A stretch of DNA of 48,891 bases. Origin: a virus. Position numbers and translations under genes: made by a program. The stretch's first letter is position 1; every line of letters starts with the position of its first letter. Under the pieces are notes generated by a model. That model did no database searches, was not told the origin of the DNA, and saw only the letters and a list, made by a program, of their open reading frames with translations. Positions 43,328 through 48,891 of the stretch are shown here, one piece after another. The stretch covers positions 1 to 48,891 of the IMG/VR virus record IMGVR_UViG_3300047994_000094. One strand, written 5' to 3'.

Positions 43328-44721
43328 GCCTGGTCTATGAGCCGCCCCGGACGATCGAGCGTTTCATGTTCGACCAGTCTCTCGTGCGGTGCGTGGTCGG
43401 ACCGATCGGCTCCGGCAAGTCGATGGGCTGCATCATGGAGCTGCTCCGGCGCTCGCAGCAGCAGGCGCCCGATCACAGCGGGATCCGGTTCACCCGATGG
43501 GCCATCGTGCGCAACACCCTCCAGCAGCTCCGTCAGACGGTGCTGGCCGACGTGGTGCAATATCTGGGGCCAATGGTGCGGTTCTATGTGACCGATGCCA
43601 CCATCCAGCTTCGCGTGCCGCTGCCGGATGGCACGTTCCTGCACAGCGACTGGCTGCTCATCCCGCTCGATACGCCGCAAGACGTTAAACGGTTGCTCTC
43701 CATGCAACTCACCGGCGCCTGGATCAACGAGATCAGGGAAGTCCCGATCGGCGTCGTCGCGGCGCTCATCGGCCGGTTGGGCCGGTTCCCCTCCAAAATC
43801 CAGGGCGGTCCGACGTGGTTCGGACTGGTGGCAGACACCAACCCCTGGGATACCGACAGCCCCTACCATGACCGGTTCGTGCTCAACCCTGATGCGAAGT
43901 GGAAGCTGTTTCACCAGCCGTCCGGCATCGCGCCGGACGCCGAGAACGTCGAAAATCTCCCCGACGGCTACTACAACAACCTTATGTCGAACCGCGATGA
44001 AGGGTGGGTCTCGGTTCATGTCGAGAGCGAGTGGGGCACCAGCAACGCCGGCCAGGCGGTCTTTAGGCGGTCCTTCCACGCACCAACGCACGTGCGTGAC
44101 ATGCAGGTGGTCATCAATCCCGCGCGGCCGGTCATCGTCGCGATGGATTTCGGGCGCACCCCCGCGGCCTTGATAGGCCAGGCCGACGTGTTCGGCCGGG
44201 CGCTCATTTTCGATGAAGTCGTCACAACCGACATGGGGCTCTACGCCATGGTCGGAGACATCCTTAAGCCAAAGCTCCAGCGCGACTATTCCATCCATCG
44301 CATGTTCATCGTGGGCGACCCGGCCGGCAAGCATAAATCCCAGCTCTCCGAGGAAACCGCGTTCAAGGTGTTGGAGAAGTGCGGCTTCGCTGCCTACGCC
44401 GCCAGCACCAACAACATCGATCCGCGACTCCGGTCCGTCGAGCGCCTCATGCGCGCGCAGATCATGGGCGAGCCCGGCCTACAGATCAGACGCGCCGGCT
44501 GCCCCACGCTCATCCAGGCGCTCGGCAATAAATATCGCTACCGTAAGAAGCGCGACGGGCAGCTCGAAGACATGCCTGAGAAGCTACACCCATGGTCGGA
44601 CGTGGCCGACTGCCTCCAGTATTTTTCGCTGGGCATGGACCAGAACCTGGCGGCGAAGCACATCAGCCGCAGCAGCCCGGTCGCGCGCTATGCCACACCC
44701 AACAAGGCAGGGTGGACTTAA
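43324..44721 (+). CDS. terminase large subunit
   Basis: A 465-residue packaging ATPase and nuclease. Walker A GPIGSGKS is at residues 26-33, and NEIREVP near residue 138 holds the Walker B acidic residues. The nuclease domain shows VAMDFGRTP with a catalytic Asp near residue 275, FIVGDPAG near 335 and WSDVADCLQY near 425. It cuts concatemers and drives DNA into the portal. No homing insertion or frameshift is seen. Confidence 0.93.
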   Translation: MSLVYEPPRTIERFMFDQSLVRCVVGPIGSGKSMGCIMELLRRSQQQAPDHSGIRFTRWAIVRNTLQQLRQTVLADVVQYLGPMVRFYVTDATIQLRVPLPDGTFLHSDWLLIPLDTPQDVKRLLSMQLTGAWINEIREVPIGVVAALIGRLGRFPSKIQGGPTWFGLVADTNPWDTDSPYHDRFVLNPDAKWKLFHQPSGIAPDAENVENLPDGYYNNLMSNRDEGWVSVHVESEWGTSNAGQAVFRRSFHAPTHVRDMQVVINPARPVIVAMDFGRTPAALIGQADVFGRALIFDEVVTTDMGLYAMVGDILKPKLQRDYSIHRMFIVGDPAGKHKSQLSEETAFKVLEKCGFAAYAASTNNIDPRLRSVERLMRAQIMGEPGLQIRRAGCPTLIQALGNKYRYRKKRDGQLEDMPEKLHPWSDVADCLQYFSLGMDQNLAAKHISRSSPVARYATPNKAGWT

Positions 44722-44795
44722 CGCAACGGGCATTTTAGGGTTTCGAGTCCGCATTGGGCGGAAGGAGTCGCGAACAGTGACTTAGACAAAGTAAA

Positions 44796-44829
44796 GGCTG
44801 GCCTCCCGCACACCGACGAAAGACCAGCC
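44796..44829 (-). terminator. second stem of a tandem leftward terminator
   Basis: GGCTGG and CCAGCC pair around a 22-nt loop, extended by CT/AG with one mismatch. Read leftward it follows the main terminator and is succeeded by TTTACTTTG, giving a back-up stop before antisense transcription reaches the terminase gene. Confidence 0.6.
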
Positions 44830-44881
44830 AAAAAAAAAATAATCCCCATCAAAGAACACTGCCAGGCGTTCGATGGGGATT
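44830..44881 (-). terminator. leftward rho-independent terminator
   Basis: On the minus strand AATCCCCATC and GATGGGGATT form a perfect 10-bp stem around a 21-nt loop, followed by A and ten T (44830-44839 on the plus strand are ten A). This should end the leftward right-end operon. Confidence 0.85.
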
Positions 44882-44958
44882 ATGGGGGCGCCAGATGATT
44901 TTGGCAACCCCCTTTGCGGGTTTGGATAGGTGCGCGCCGTGTCAGCCATGGAGACACC

Positions 44959-45444
44959 ATGGAAGACCCAAAAGCGTTCATCAAAGCCGTCGATCGTGCC
45001 CGTCGTGACAAGCTGAAATTTGAAGGCAAGGGCGTCACCGCCCTGCACTGCAAGATCGCGGTGAGCCTGGCCTACTCGCGCCAGGCACATCCATCGCATC
45101 GATCATTGGCCCGGCGTGCCGGGTGCTCATCCCGCACCGTGCGCCGCGCCCTGCGCATCCTCCACGGCCTCGGCCTGCTGACCTGGACCCGGCGTGTGGT
45201 GCAGGGCCAGGGATGGCGCGCGCAGGTCTCCAACGCCTACCAGCTTCTTTCTTGTAAGCCTTTATCTTTCTTAGGTATTAAAAGCTCGGCCAGCTTGTCC
45301 GCATCAGGCGGGACGAGTGACGCGCAACAGCGGGCCAGGGATGAGCTGGCCCGTGTGCGGGAGGCGCGACTCGGTATTATTCGTCCTCATAGCCATCGAC
45401 CTGGTTGTAAACCTGGTCGATCTCAGCCGTGGGCAGTTTCTTAG
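44959..45444 (+). CDS. helix-turn-helix protein, replication/regulatory type
   Basis: A 161-residue protein. A winged-helix-like domain at about 25-95 includes HPSHRSLARRAGCSSRTVRRALRILHGLGLL, the layout of phage HTH proteins related to replication initiators. The C-terminal 65 residues are low-complexity. GGAGACACC precedes ATG 44959. Its last 68 bp overlap, antisense, the small gene at 45377-45517. It could regulate late functions; no operator is proven. Confidence 0.78.
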   Translation: MEDPKAFIKAVDRARRDKLKFEGKGVTALHCKIAVSLAYSRQAHPSHRSLARRAGCSSRTVRRALRILHGLGLLTWTRRVVQGQGWRAQVSNAYQLLSCKPLSFLGIKSSASLSASGGTSDAQQRARDELARVREARLGIIRPHSHRPGCKPGRSQPWAVS

Positions 45445-45517
45445 CCAGCTCTAACGCCAGCTCTAACGCCAGCTCGGGGTCGGCTTCGTGAAGCTCGGCC
45501 CACGGCCGGGTGCTCAT
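45377..45517 (-). CDS. 46-residue acidic protein
   Basis: Begins MSTRPWAELHEADPE and contains an internal LALE repeat from a 12-bp tandem duplication. The start overlaps the RHH gene's stop as ATGA, strong evidence of coupling. Probably a small partner of the RHH protein, as in toxin-antitoxin-like pairs, but no toxin motif is visible. Confidence 0.68.
   Translation of the reverse strand: MSTRPWAELHEADPELALELALELAKKLPTAEIDQVYNQVDGYEDE
45444..45475. repeat. 12-bp tandem repeat, 2.7 copies
   Basis: GCCAGCTCTAAC in tandem inside the 46-residue acidic gene, giving repeated LALE. Confidence 0.85.
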
Positions 45518-45921
45518 GGCTTGGGCTTCTTCACGGCAGGCACATGCCCCAGGTTGGTCATGAGCTGCTTCACCAGGAGCCGTTTGGCGGTCCTGGCGCC
45601 GGGTGTCGTCGGGCCGATCTGGGCCAGCAGCTCATACGCCGCCTGTAGCTCGCCCATGGACACCCTGGGCGGCGCCTCCACCACTACCGTCGGGACGGGC
45701 GCGGCCAGCGGGATGGGCGCGATGACCGCCGGCGAGCGTTCCTCGTTGATCTCGGCCTTGACCATGCGCAGGATGTTGCGTGTGAGCCACTCGCCCTGTG
45801 TCATGCGCTGGCGGGTGGCCGCGGCGATCGCGGCGTTGCGCGCCTCGATCGAGACGCCTTTGATCGTCCATGGCTTGGGATCATCGATATCGACCACGTT
45901 GGCCGATGCGGTTTGGGACAC
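45514..45921 (-). CDS. ribbon-helix-helix-like DNA-binding protein
   Basis: A 135-residue protein. WTIKGVSIEARNAAIAAATRQRMTQGEWL near residues 15-45 is a ribbon-helix-helix pattern of the kind seen in many alphaproteobacterial small regulators. The rest is helical, with a Pro-rich stretch. GTG 45921 is chosen because AAAGG lies 9-13 bp upstream and it opens right after a large inverted repeat. RHH dimers bind short palindromes, so this is the best local candidate for recognising the dispersed palindrome; that link is inference. Confidence 0.78.
   Translation of the reverse strand: MSQTASANVVDIDDPKPWTIKGVSIEARNAAIAAATRQRMTQGEWLTRNILRMVKAEINEERSPAVIAPIPLAAPVPTVVVEAPPRVSMGELQAAYELLAQIGPTTPGARTAKRLLVKQLMTNLGHVPAVKKPKP
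45682..45694. repeat. dispersed palindrome CACTAC-C-GTCGGG
   Basis: Exact match inside the RHH-like gene itself. Confidence 0.78.
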
Positions 45922-45922
45922 G

Positions 45923-45962
45923 GGTATGACCTTTCTGACGGGTGTGGTCAGACGGTCATACC
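45923..45962. promoter_or_regulatory. inverted repeat upstream of the RHH-like gene
   Basis: Arms GGTATGACC and GGTCATACC match perfectly; inside them TCTGAC pairs with GTCAGA, leaving a 7-nt loop and unequal 2/1-nt bulges. It covers the ribosome-binding site of the RHH-like gene, so it could be an operator for autoregulation or an mRNA hairpin controlling translation. Confidence 0.72.
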
Positions 45963-45980
45963 GTTTCGGTCCTACCCGAT

Positions 45981-46250
45981 CTAGTGTCCGATCGATGTCA
46001 GATGGAAAAGAGCCGCGATCGAAGCAGCCGCGATCGACGCCCCGCCGATGGCGGTCCATAAAACCTGCACCGTCTTGAGGCCGCCGGCGCCCTGCGCGAG
46101 CTGCGTCGTCATCCGATCCAGCTTATCGTTGATCTGAACGACCTGCTTGCCGATCCAGTCTTCATGCCGCGTCATCCGTGCGTCGAGCATTTCAACCTTC
46201 CCCACCAGAACGCCGTAGTTGAAGTCCGGATTAGGGTCGGATGGTGGCAT
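45981..46250 (-). CDS. coiled-coil protein with one C-terminal TM segment (holin-like/XhlA-type)
   Basis: An 89-residue protein from ATG 46250 (GTG 46259 is possible). A charged helix near 15-55 (EMLDARMTRHEDWIGKQVV) is followed by one TM segment near residues 62-86. This resembles XhlA/haemolysin-type holin accessories. It lies in the holin operon, two genes away. No canonical Shine-Dalgarno; a strong hairpin lies just upstream. Confidence 0.72.
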   Translation of the reverse strand: MPPSDPNPDFNYGVLVGKVEMLDARMTRHEDWIGKQVVQINDKLDRMTTQLAQGAGGLKTVQVLWTAIGGASIAAASIAALFHLTSIGH

Positions 46251-46270
46251 AGCGGGCACTCACAAACAAG

Positions 46271-46302
46271 TGAGGGGAGGCACGTAATCGTGTCTCCCCT
46301 CA
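46271..46302 (-). terminator. leftward hairpin terminator-like element
   Basis: TGAGGGGAG-G-CACG, loop TAAT, CGTG-T-CTCCCCTCA: a stem of about 14 bp including one G-T pair. The following leftward sequence (CTTGTTTG) is only moderately T-rich. It separates two genes and could attenuate transcription. Confidence 0.75.
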
Positions 46303-46327
46303 AATAAAACCGCAGTCGTTTCGTGAT

Positions 46328-46678
46328 CTAGCTGGGAACGACGGCGACGGCTGCCGCGACGTTGAGGTCCAGCTCCGTAGCCACCAGGTCGGCCACCACG
46401 TCCACGGCCAGCGTCACGCCTATCAGGCCGGCGCTGTCCGTCAGGGTCAGCGTCTCGGTCGCGCTGGTGACGGCATGCCCGGCCGAATTGATGACCACGG
46501 CGGGTGCGCTGCCGTCCGGCATCATGCCAACCGAAAAGAGGCTGCTATCGGTCGCGCCGATGCTGTTGGTCACGGTGAAGGTGTCTCCCGACGGTAGGGC
46601 GACGGGCTGGCCCGCGACGTTTAATGCCTCGATGGGGACATAGTAATTCTTGGTGTTGACGGCTTCAAAGTTGGGCAT
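46328..46678 (-). CDS. beta-rich hypothetical protein
   Basis: A 116-residue protein with alternating Val/Thr/Ala strands (Ig-like; VTSATETLTLTDSAGLIGV). A strong ribosome-binding site GTAGGAGG precedes its ATG. A head decoration or Ig-like surface protein is possible; no motif proves it. An exact palindrome site lies at codons 27-31. Confidence 0.7.
   Translation of the reverse strand: MPNFEAVNTKNYYVPIEALNVAGQPVALPSGDTFTVTNSIGATDSSLFSVGMMPDGSAPAVVINSAGHAVTSATETLTLTDSAGLIGVTLAVDVVADLVATELDLNVAAAVAVVPS
46587..46599. repeat. dispersed palindrome CCCGAC-G-GTAGGG
   Basis: Exact match inside the Ig-like gene, read as CTA CCG TCG GGA on the minus strand. Confidence 0.78.
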
Positions 46679-46689
46679 GGTTGATCCTC

Positions 46690-46974
46690 CTACTTGGCCT
46701 CGGGTGCCGGTTTGGTGACGGGATTGACCCCGGCCTGGTGCACCGGGCGAACAGGGCGAGCCCCGGCCGGCGTGTTCGCCACTGCCGGCGTGATGGTGGA
46801 CGGCGCGGGCTTGGCCGCCGGCACGGTCGCGGCATGCACGTGGGTGTGCAGCTCCAGATGCGCGGCCTGGAGCGCCATGTGCGACTCCGCGAGTGCAATA
46901 TGGGACTTGGTGACGCTCTCCAGCTTCTCTGCAAGCTCCGCGACCGCGGCGCTCTCCTTACGCAACCAGGCCAT
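46690..46974 (-). CDS. coiled-coil hypothetical protein
   Basis: A 94-residue protein with a 45-residue helix of heptad-like Leu/Ala (ELAEKLESVTKSHIALAESH) and a Pro/Ala-rich tail. AAGGAG lies 8 bp upstream of the ATG. No function seen. Confidence 0.68.
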   Translation of the reverse strand: MAWLRKESAAVAELAEKLESVTKSHIALAESHMALQAAHLELHTHVHAATVPAAKPAPSTITPAVANTPAGARPVRPVHQAGVNPVTKPAPEAK

Positions 46975-47128
46975 CTTTTTTCTCCTTCGTGGTGAGTTTG
47001 ACCGTGCTCTGTCCGTCCACCACGTCGATCACGACGTAGGGCAGCTCGGCCGGAGGCTCGGGCTCCCATATCCAGGACCACAGCTTCATGATCAGGGTGG
47101 GGGCGTAGGGCGACCGGCGGCGTGTCAC
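46958..47128 (-). CDS. 56-residue hypothetical protein
   Basis: Starts at GTG 47128 in a GTGA overlap with the holin stop (ATG 47089 is the alternative, giving 43 residues). It contains MKLWSWIWEPEPPAELPYVV near its middle. It overlaps the next gene by 17 bp. The GTGA coupling supports a real gene. Confidence 0.6.
   Translation of the reverse strand: MTRRRSPYAPTLIMKLWSWIWEPEPPAELPYVVIDVVDGQSTVKLTTKEKKDGLVA
47030..47041. repeat. dispersed palindrome CACGAC/GTAGGG, no spacer
   Basis: Exact zero-spacer match inside the 56-residue gene. Confidence 0.75.
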
Positions 47129-47619
47129 GATGTCGCCGCGCGAGACGTGGCACTGGCCAGCTTGGCGGCGCGGACGGCGACGGATGTGGCGCCGTTACCG
47201 GCGAGCCCTTGGGTCTTCTCGATGGTGCGGTAGGCACCCAGGCCCAGCATCGGCACCAGGATCGCCATGGTGGCGTTCGTGTCGAACACCGGCGGCGCAG
47301 TGTGCGCGCCGCACAGCGACGCGACGTAGCCGATGGCCGGCCCCAGGAATATCTGCCAGGCCAGGCCGACGCCGCCAACCCAGCCGATGAAGGGTCGCCA
47401 GCCCGACACGAAGACGCTCTCGTTGGACGCCTCGGCCTGGTTGATGGTGGCCTGCTGCTGCGTCATGGCGGCGTCGGCCGCCATCACCTTCTCCTGAAAT
47501 TCCTGGAGCGCCGCAGCCTTTGCCGCCGGGTCAGGGATCAGGTCGGCAAGCCGCGACACCACTGGCCCAAGTAGGGCGCTGATGCCGCCTGTCGCGAGAC
47601 TGAGAATGGTGCCGCTCAT
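47125..47619 (-). CDS. holin (3TM type)
   Basis: A 164-residue protein of the Holin_3TMs type. The N-terminal MSGTILSLATGGISALLG and the central SVFVSGWRPFIGWVGGVGLAWQIFL and TMAILVPMLGLGAYRTIEK blocks match that family, and hydrophobic segments near residues 2-20, 70-95 and 120-140 fit three membrane passages. It should open the inner membrane for the endolysin. ATG 47619 has no Shine-Dalgarno and lies at the predicted transcription start, so the transcript may be leaderless. Confidence 0.85.
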   Translation of the reverse strand: MSGTILSLATGGISALLGPVVSRLADLIPDPAAKAAALQEFQEKVMAADAAMTQQQATINQAEASNESVFVSGWRPFIGWVGGVGLAWQIFLGPAIGYVASLCGAHTAPPVFDTNATMAILVPMLGLGAYRTIEKTQGLAGNGATSVAVRAAKLASATSRAATS

Positions 47620-47626
47620 GGTCGCA

Positions 47627-47655
47627 ATTATGGCACGTGACGATAAGAACCACAA
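47627..47655 (-). promoter_or_regulatory. candidate promoter for the holin gene, overlapping a palindrome
   Basis: On the minus strand TTGTGG, a 17-bp spacer and CATAAT. The -10 ends about 8 bp before the holin ATG. A one-mismatch relative of the dispersed palindrome (CACAAG-C-GTCGTG, 47651-47663) overlaps the -35, as a repressor site would. Confidence 0.5.
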
Positions 47656-47686
47656 GCGTCGTGATTGGAATACGACCGCCCGTAAA

Positions 47687-47730
47687 CCCTACCTTCGTAG
47701 TTATTTTTAGGTGCCTAAAAGACCACCTAA
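47687..47730. promoter_or_regulatory. AT-rich intergenic inverted repeats
   Basis: Upstream of the holin gene lie CCCTAC-CTTC-GTAGTT (a wide-spaced palindrome relative) and TTTTAGG-TG-CCTAAAA (47705-47720), the latter with perfect 7-bp arms. TTAGGTG at 47707 also pairs with CACCTAA at 47724. Possible operators; no T-tract terminator is seen. Confidence 0.5.
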
Positions 47731-47750
47731 CCTATTAGAAACGATGGATT

Positions 47751-48080
47751 TTACGACCGGTTCCCACGTGCGTTGATCATTTTATTGACCGCCATAAGGA
47801 GCTGGCGCACCGCCGCGAGGGCGGTGTCGTCGCGGCGCCGGCGGCCGGAGCGCACATGGGTGAGAGCTTTCTCGACCGCGTTCTGTAGGATCGTCAGGTC
47901 TTTCTCGGTCTGCTCCAACGTGTCCAGGCACACACGCACCTGCACCCGCCTGTCGCCTCTAGCTGCAATGATGATGGCGTTACTGACTTTTTCCAGGTCC
48001 GCGGTGTCGCGATTTGATGAGGCGGCCGGCGGCGGGCTTTTCGTCGGAAAATCTATTACCTTAGTGAATGTTCGTTGCAT
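47751..48080 (-). CDS. hypothetical helical protein
   Basis: A 109-residue basic protein with a helical core (ADLEKVSNAIIIAARGDRR and TLEQTEKDLTILQ). Possibly a small regulator. GGGATGACTAAGT precedes the ATG, giving only a weak ribosome-binding site. Confidence 0.68.
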   Translation of the reverse strand: MQRTFTKVIDFPTKSPPPAASSNRDTADLEKVSNAIIIAARGDRRVQVRVCLDTLEQTEKDLTILQNAVEKALTHVRSGRRRRDDTALAAVRQLLMAVNKMINARGNRS

Positions 48081-48156
48081 ACTTAGTCATCCCATCTGTA
48101 ACGCGGACCCTACACACAGGATGGTAACATAAGCCTATATTTCATTCATATATCAA

Positions 48157-48567
48157 TTACGCGGCCCTGACCTCCCGCCCATCACCCTCGGCGATACGCA
48201 TCAGTGCCGTGGTCGGCCGCACATATTTCACCTGCACGATGCTCTCTCGCGACGAGACGTTGCCCGGCGCCGTCTCGACCTGGATGACCACCAGGTTCCT
48301 GAGCATCGACGTATTGATGCAATTATCGAGACCCCACTCTGAGCATCCCACGTGTTTCGCGAGTAGTTTCCGGTCCGGGAACGGCATGGCGCGGCGGTGC
48401 ATTTCCACGAGCGTCGCGAGTATGGCCGCGGTGTGTTTCGGAGGGCGCCGACTACCATAGTGATCTGCTATATAGTTCTTAATACGTTCGCACATCGCGC
48501 GGTCTATCTTCGGAAGGTTGGTAGGCTCTGCCTCTTTCGCAGCCTTCGTTTTAGGTGCCATCGTCAT
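48157..48567 (-). CDS. putative winged helix-turn-helix protein
   Basis: A 136-residue protein, first in the leftward right-end block. MPFPDRKLLAKHVGCSEWGLDNCI near residue 70 resembles a helix-turn-helix, with a following strand (VVIQVETAPGN). It could regulate the nearby genes. ATG 48567 is used; ATG 48561 is also possible. Confidence 0.68.
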   Translation of the reverse strand: MTMAPKTKAAKEAEPTNLPKIDRAMCERIKNYIADHYGSRRPPKHTAAILATLVEMHRRAMPFPDRKLLAKHVGCSEWGLDNCINTSMLRNLVVIQVETAPGNVSSRESIVQVKYVRPTTALMRIAEGDGREVRAA

Positions 48568-48834
48568 ATTTCTCGCTTGTCACATTTACACGCAGGGTCG
48601 TGGTTGTTCGGGAGCTTCTAATTTTTGCGACTCGGCTGATGTAAACGACTAGATCATAGACTCATCCTGTCATGTCAAGTGCGGCTTATACCTACTAACG
48701 TAAGCGTTATTATTTATCACTATCATAGTATTTAGTCGTTTTGTATTGTGGGGGTGTCGTGTCTGAGCGGTTTACCTAACGGGGGCGTGCCCGCCCACCC
48801 CCCTGTCCATATGCCCACCCCGGCCCGCGGCCAG
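48568..48834. other. AT-rich intergenic region at the right end
   Basis: This gap has no supported gene. It holds a possible leftward promoter (TTGACA at 48673-48678; TATGAT at 48653-48658 with an unusually short 14-bp spacer), an ACTAT-C-ATAGT palindrome near 48721-48731 and AACG-TAAG-CGTT near 48697-48708. It then turns very GC-rich. It may be a control region between the leftward right-end genes and a rightward gene cut by the left edge. Confidence 0.45.
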
Positions 48835-48891
48835 GCGCACCCGCGCACCCGCGCACCCGCGCACCCGCGCACCCGCGCACCCGCGCACCCG
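48835..48891. repeat. 8-bp GCGCACCC tandem repeat at the window end
   Basis: Seven full units and one extra base, running into the window edge. An open plus-strand frame beginning at ATG 48810 reads through the array as AHPRTRAP repeats, but it cannot be confirmed. The array may be why the assembly stopped here. Confidence 0.9.

Noticed and set aside
5741-47112. Other GTAGGG/CTACCG occurrences (for example 5741, 18941, 20741, 25388, 31168, 44541, 47105)
   Set aside because: They match only one half site or have three or more mismatches, so I left them out of the palindrome family.
1-48891. Temperate lifestyle genes
   Set aside because: No integrase, excisionase, attachment site pair or classical CI-like repressor was found; the RHH and HTH proteins alone are not enough.

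Overview
This window looks like almost a whole genome of a short-tailed (podovirus-like) double-stranded DNA phage. It encodes a family A DNA polymerase, a primase-helicase, an SNF2-type helicase, both terminase subunits, a portal, scaffold, capsid, adaptor and tail-fibre proteins, very large internal ejection proteins, and lysis genes. I see no integrase, no tRNA and no phage RNA polymerase, so it probably uses the host polymerase and is probably lytic. The high GC content, the SleB-type endolysin, the 3TM holin and a ribbon-helix-helix protein of a kind common in Alphaproteobacteria suggest an alphaproteobacterial host; that is inference. The left edge cuts a gene and the right edge ends inside an 8-bp tandem repeat, so the molecule is not closed here.

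Layout: (1) 1-15885, plus strand: a VWA/zincin-like protein, DNA polymerase, several small unknown genes, a Cas4/RecB-like nuclease, a VRR-NUC nuclease, an SNF2 helicase, a Cys-cluster protein, a strong terminator at about 11.5 kb, a primase-helicase and a SleB-type endolysin. (2) 16073-42425, minus strand, transcribed leftward from the portal: portal, scaffold, major capsid, adaptors, tail fibres (one collagen-like), a propeller-like tail protein, a GNAT-like protein, three ejection proteins (one with a lytic transglycosylase domain, one of 2379 residues), an L,D-transpeptidase-like protein and an HNH protein. (3) 42507-45444, plus strand: a Tad2-like (DUF2829) anti-Thoeris candidate, small and large terminase, and a helix-turn-helix protein. 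(4) 45377-48567, minus strand: an HTH protein, 3TM holin, several small proteins, a TM protein and a ribbon-helix-helix protein, ended by a strong leftward terminator at 44830-44881.

Three things stand out. First, a short palindrome, CMCDAC-(0 to 2 bp)-GTHGKG, occurs at least 22 times exactly and about 11 more times with one or two mismatches. It is spread along the genome roughly every 1-2 kb, inside genes in all three codon phases, at gene junctions and at two predicted promoters. It resembles a stoperator/operator network. Second, the 2379-residue ejection gene contains three copies of a hairpin that closely resembles a type I-E CRISPR repeat. Third, the gene in front of the terminase has the hallmarks of the anti-Thoeris protein Tad2.

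The early plus-strand block makes the replication and recombination machinery. The leftward block builds the virion and the ejection apparatus. The terminase block packages DNA, and the right-end block supplies holin and small regulatory proteins.
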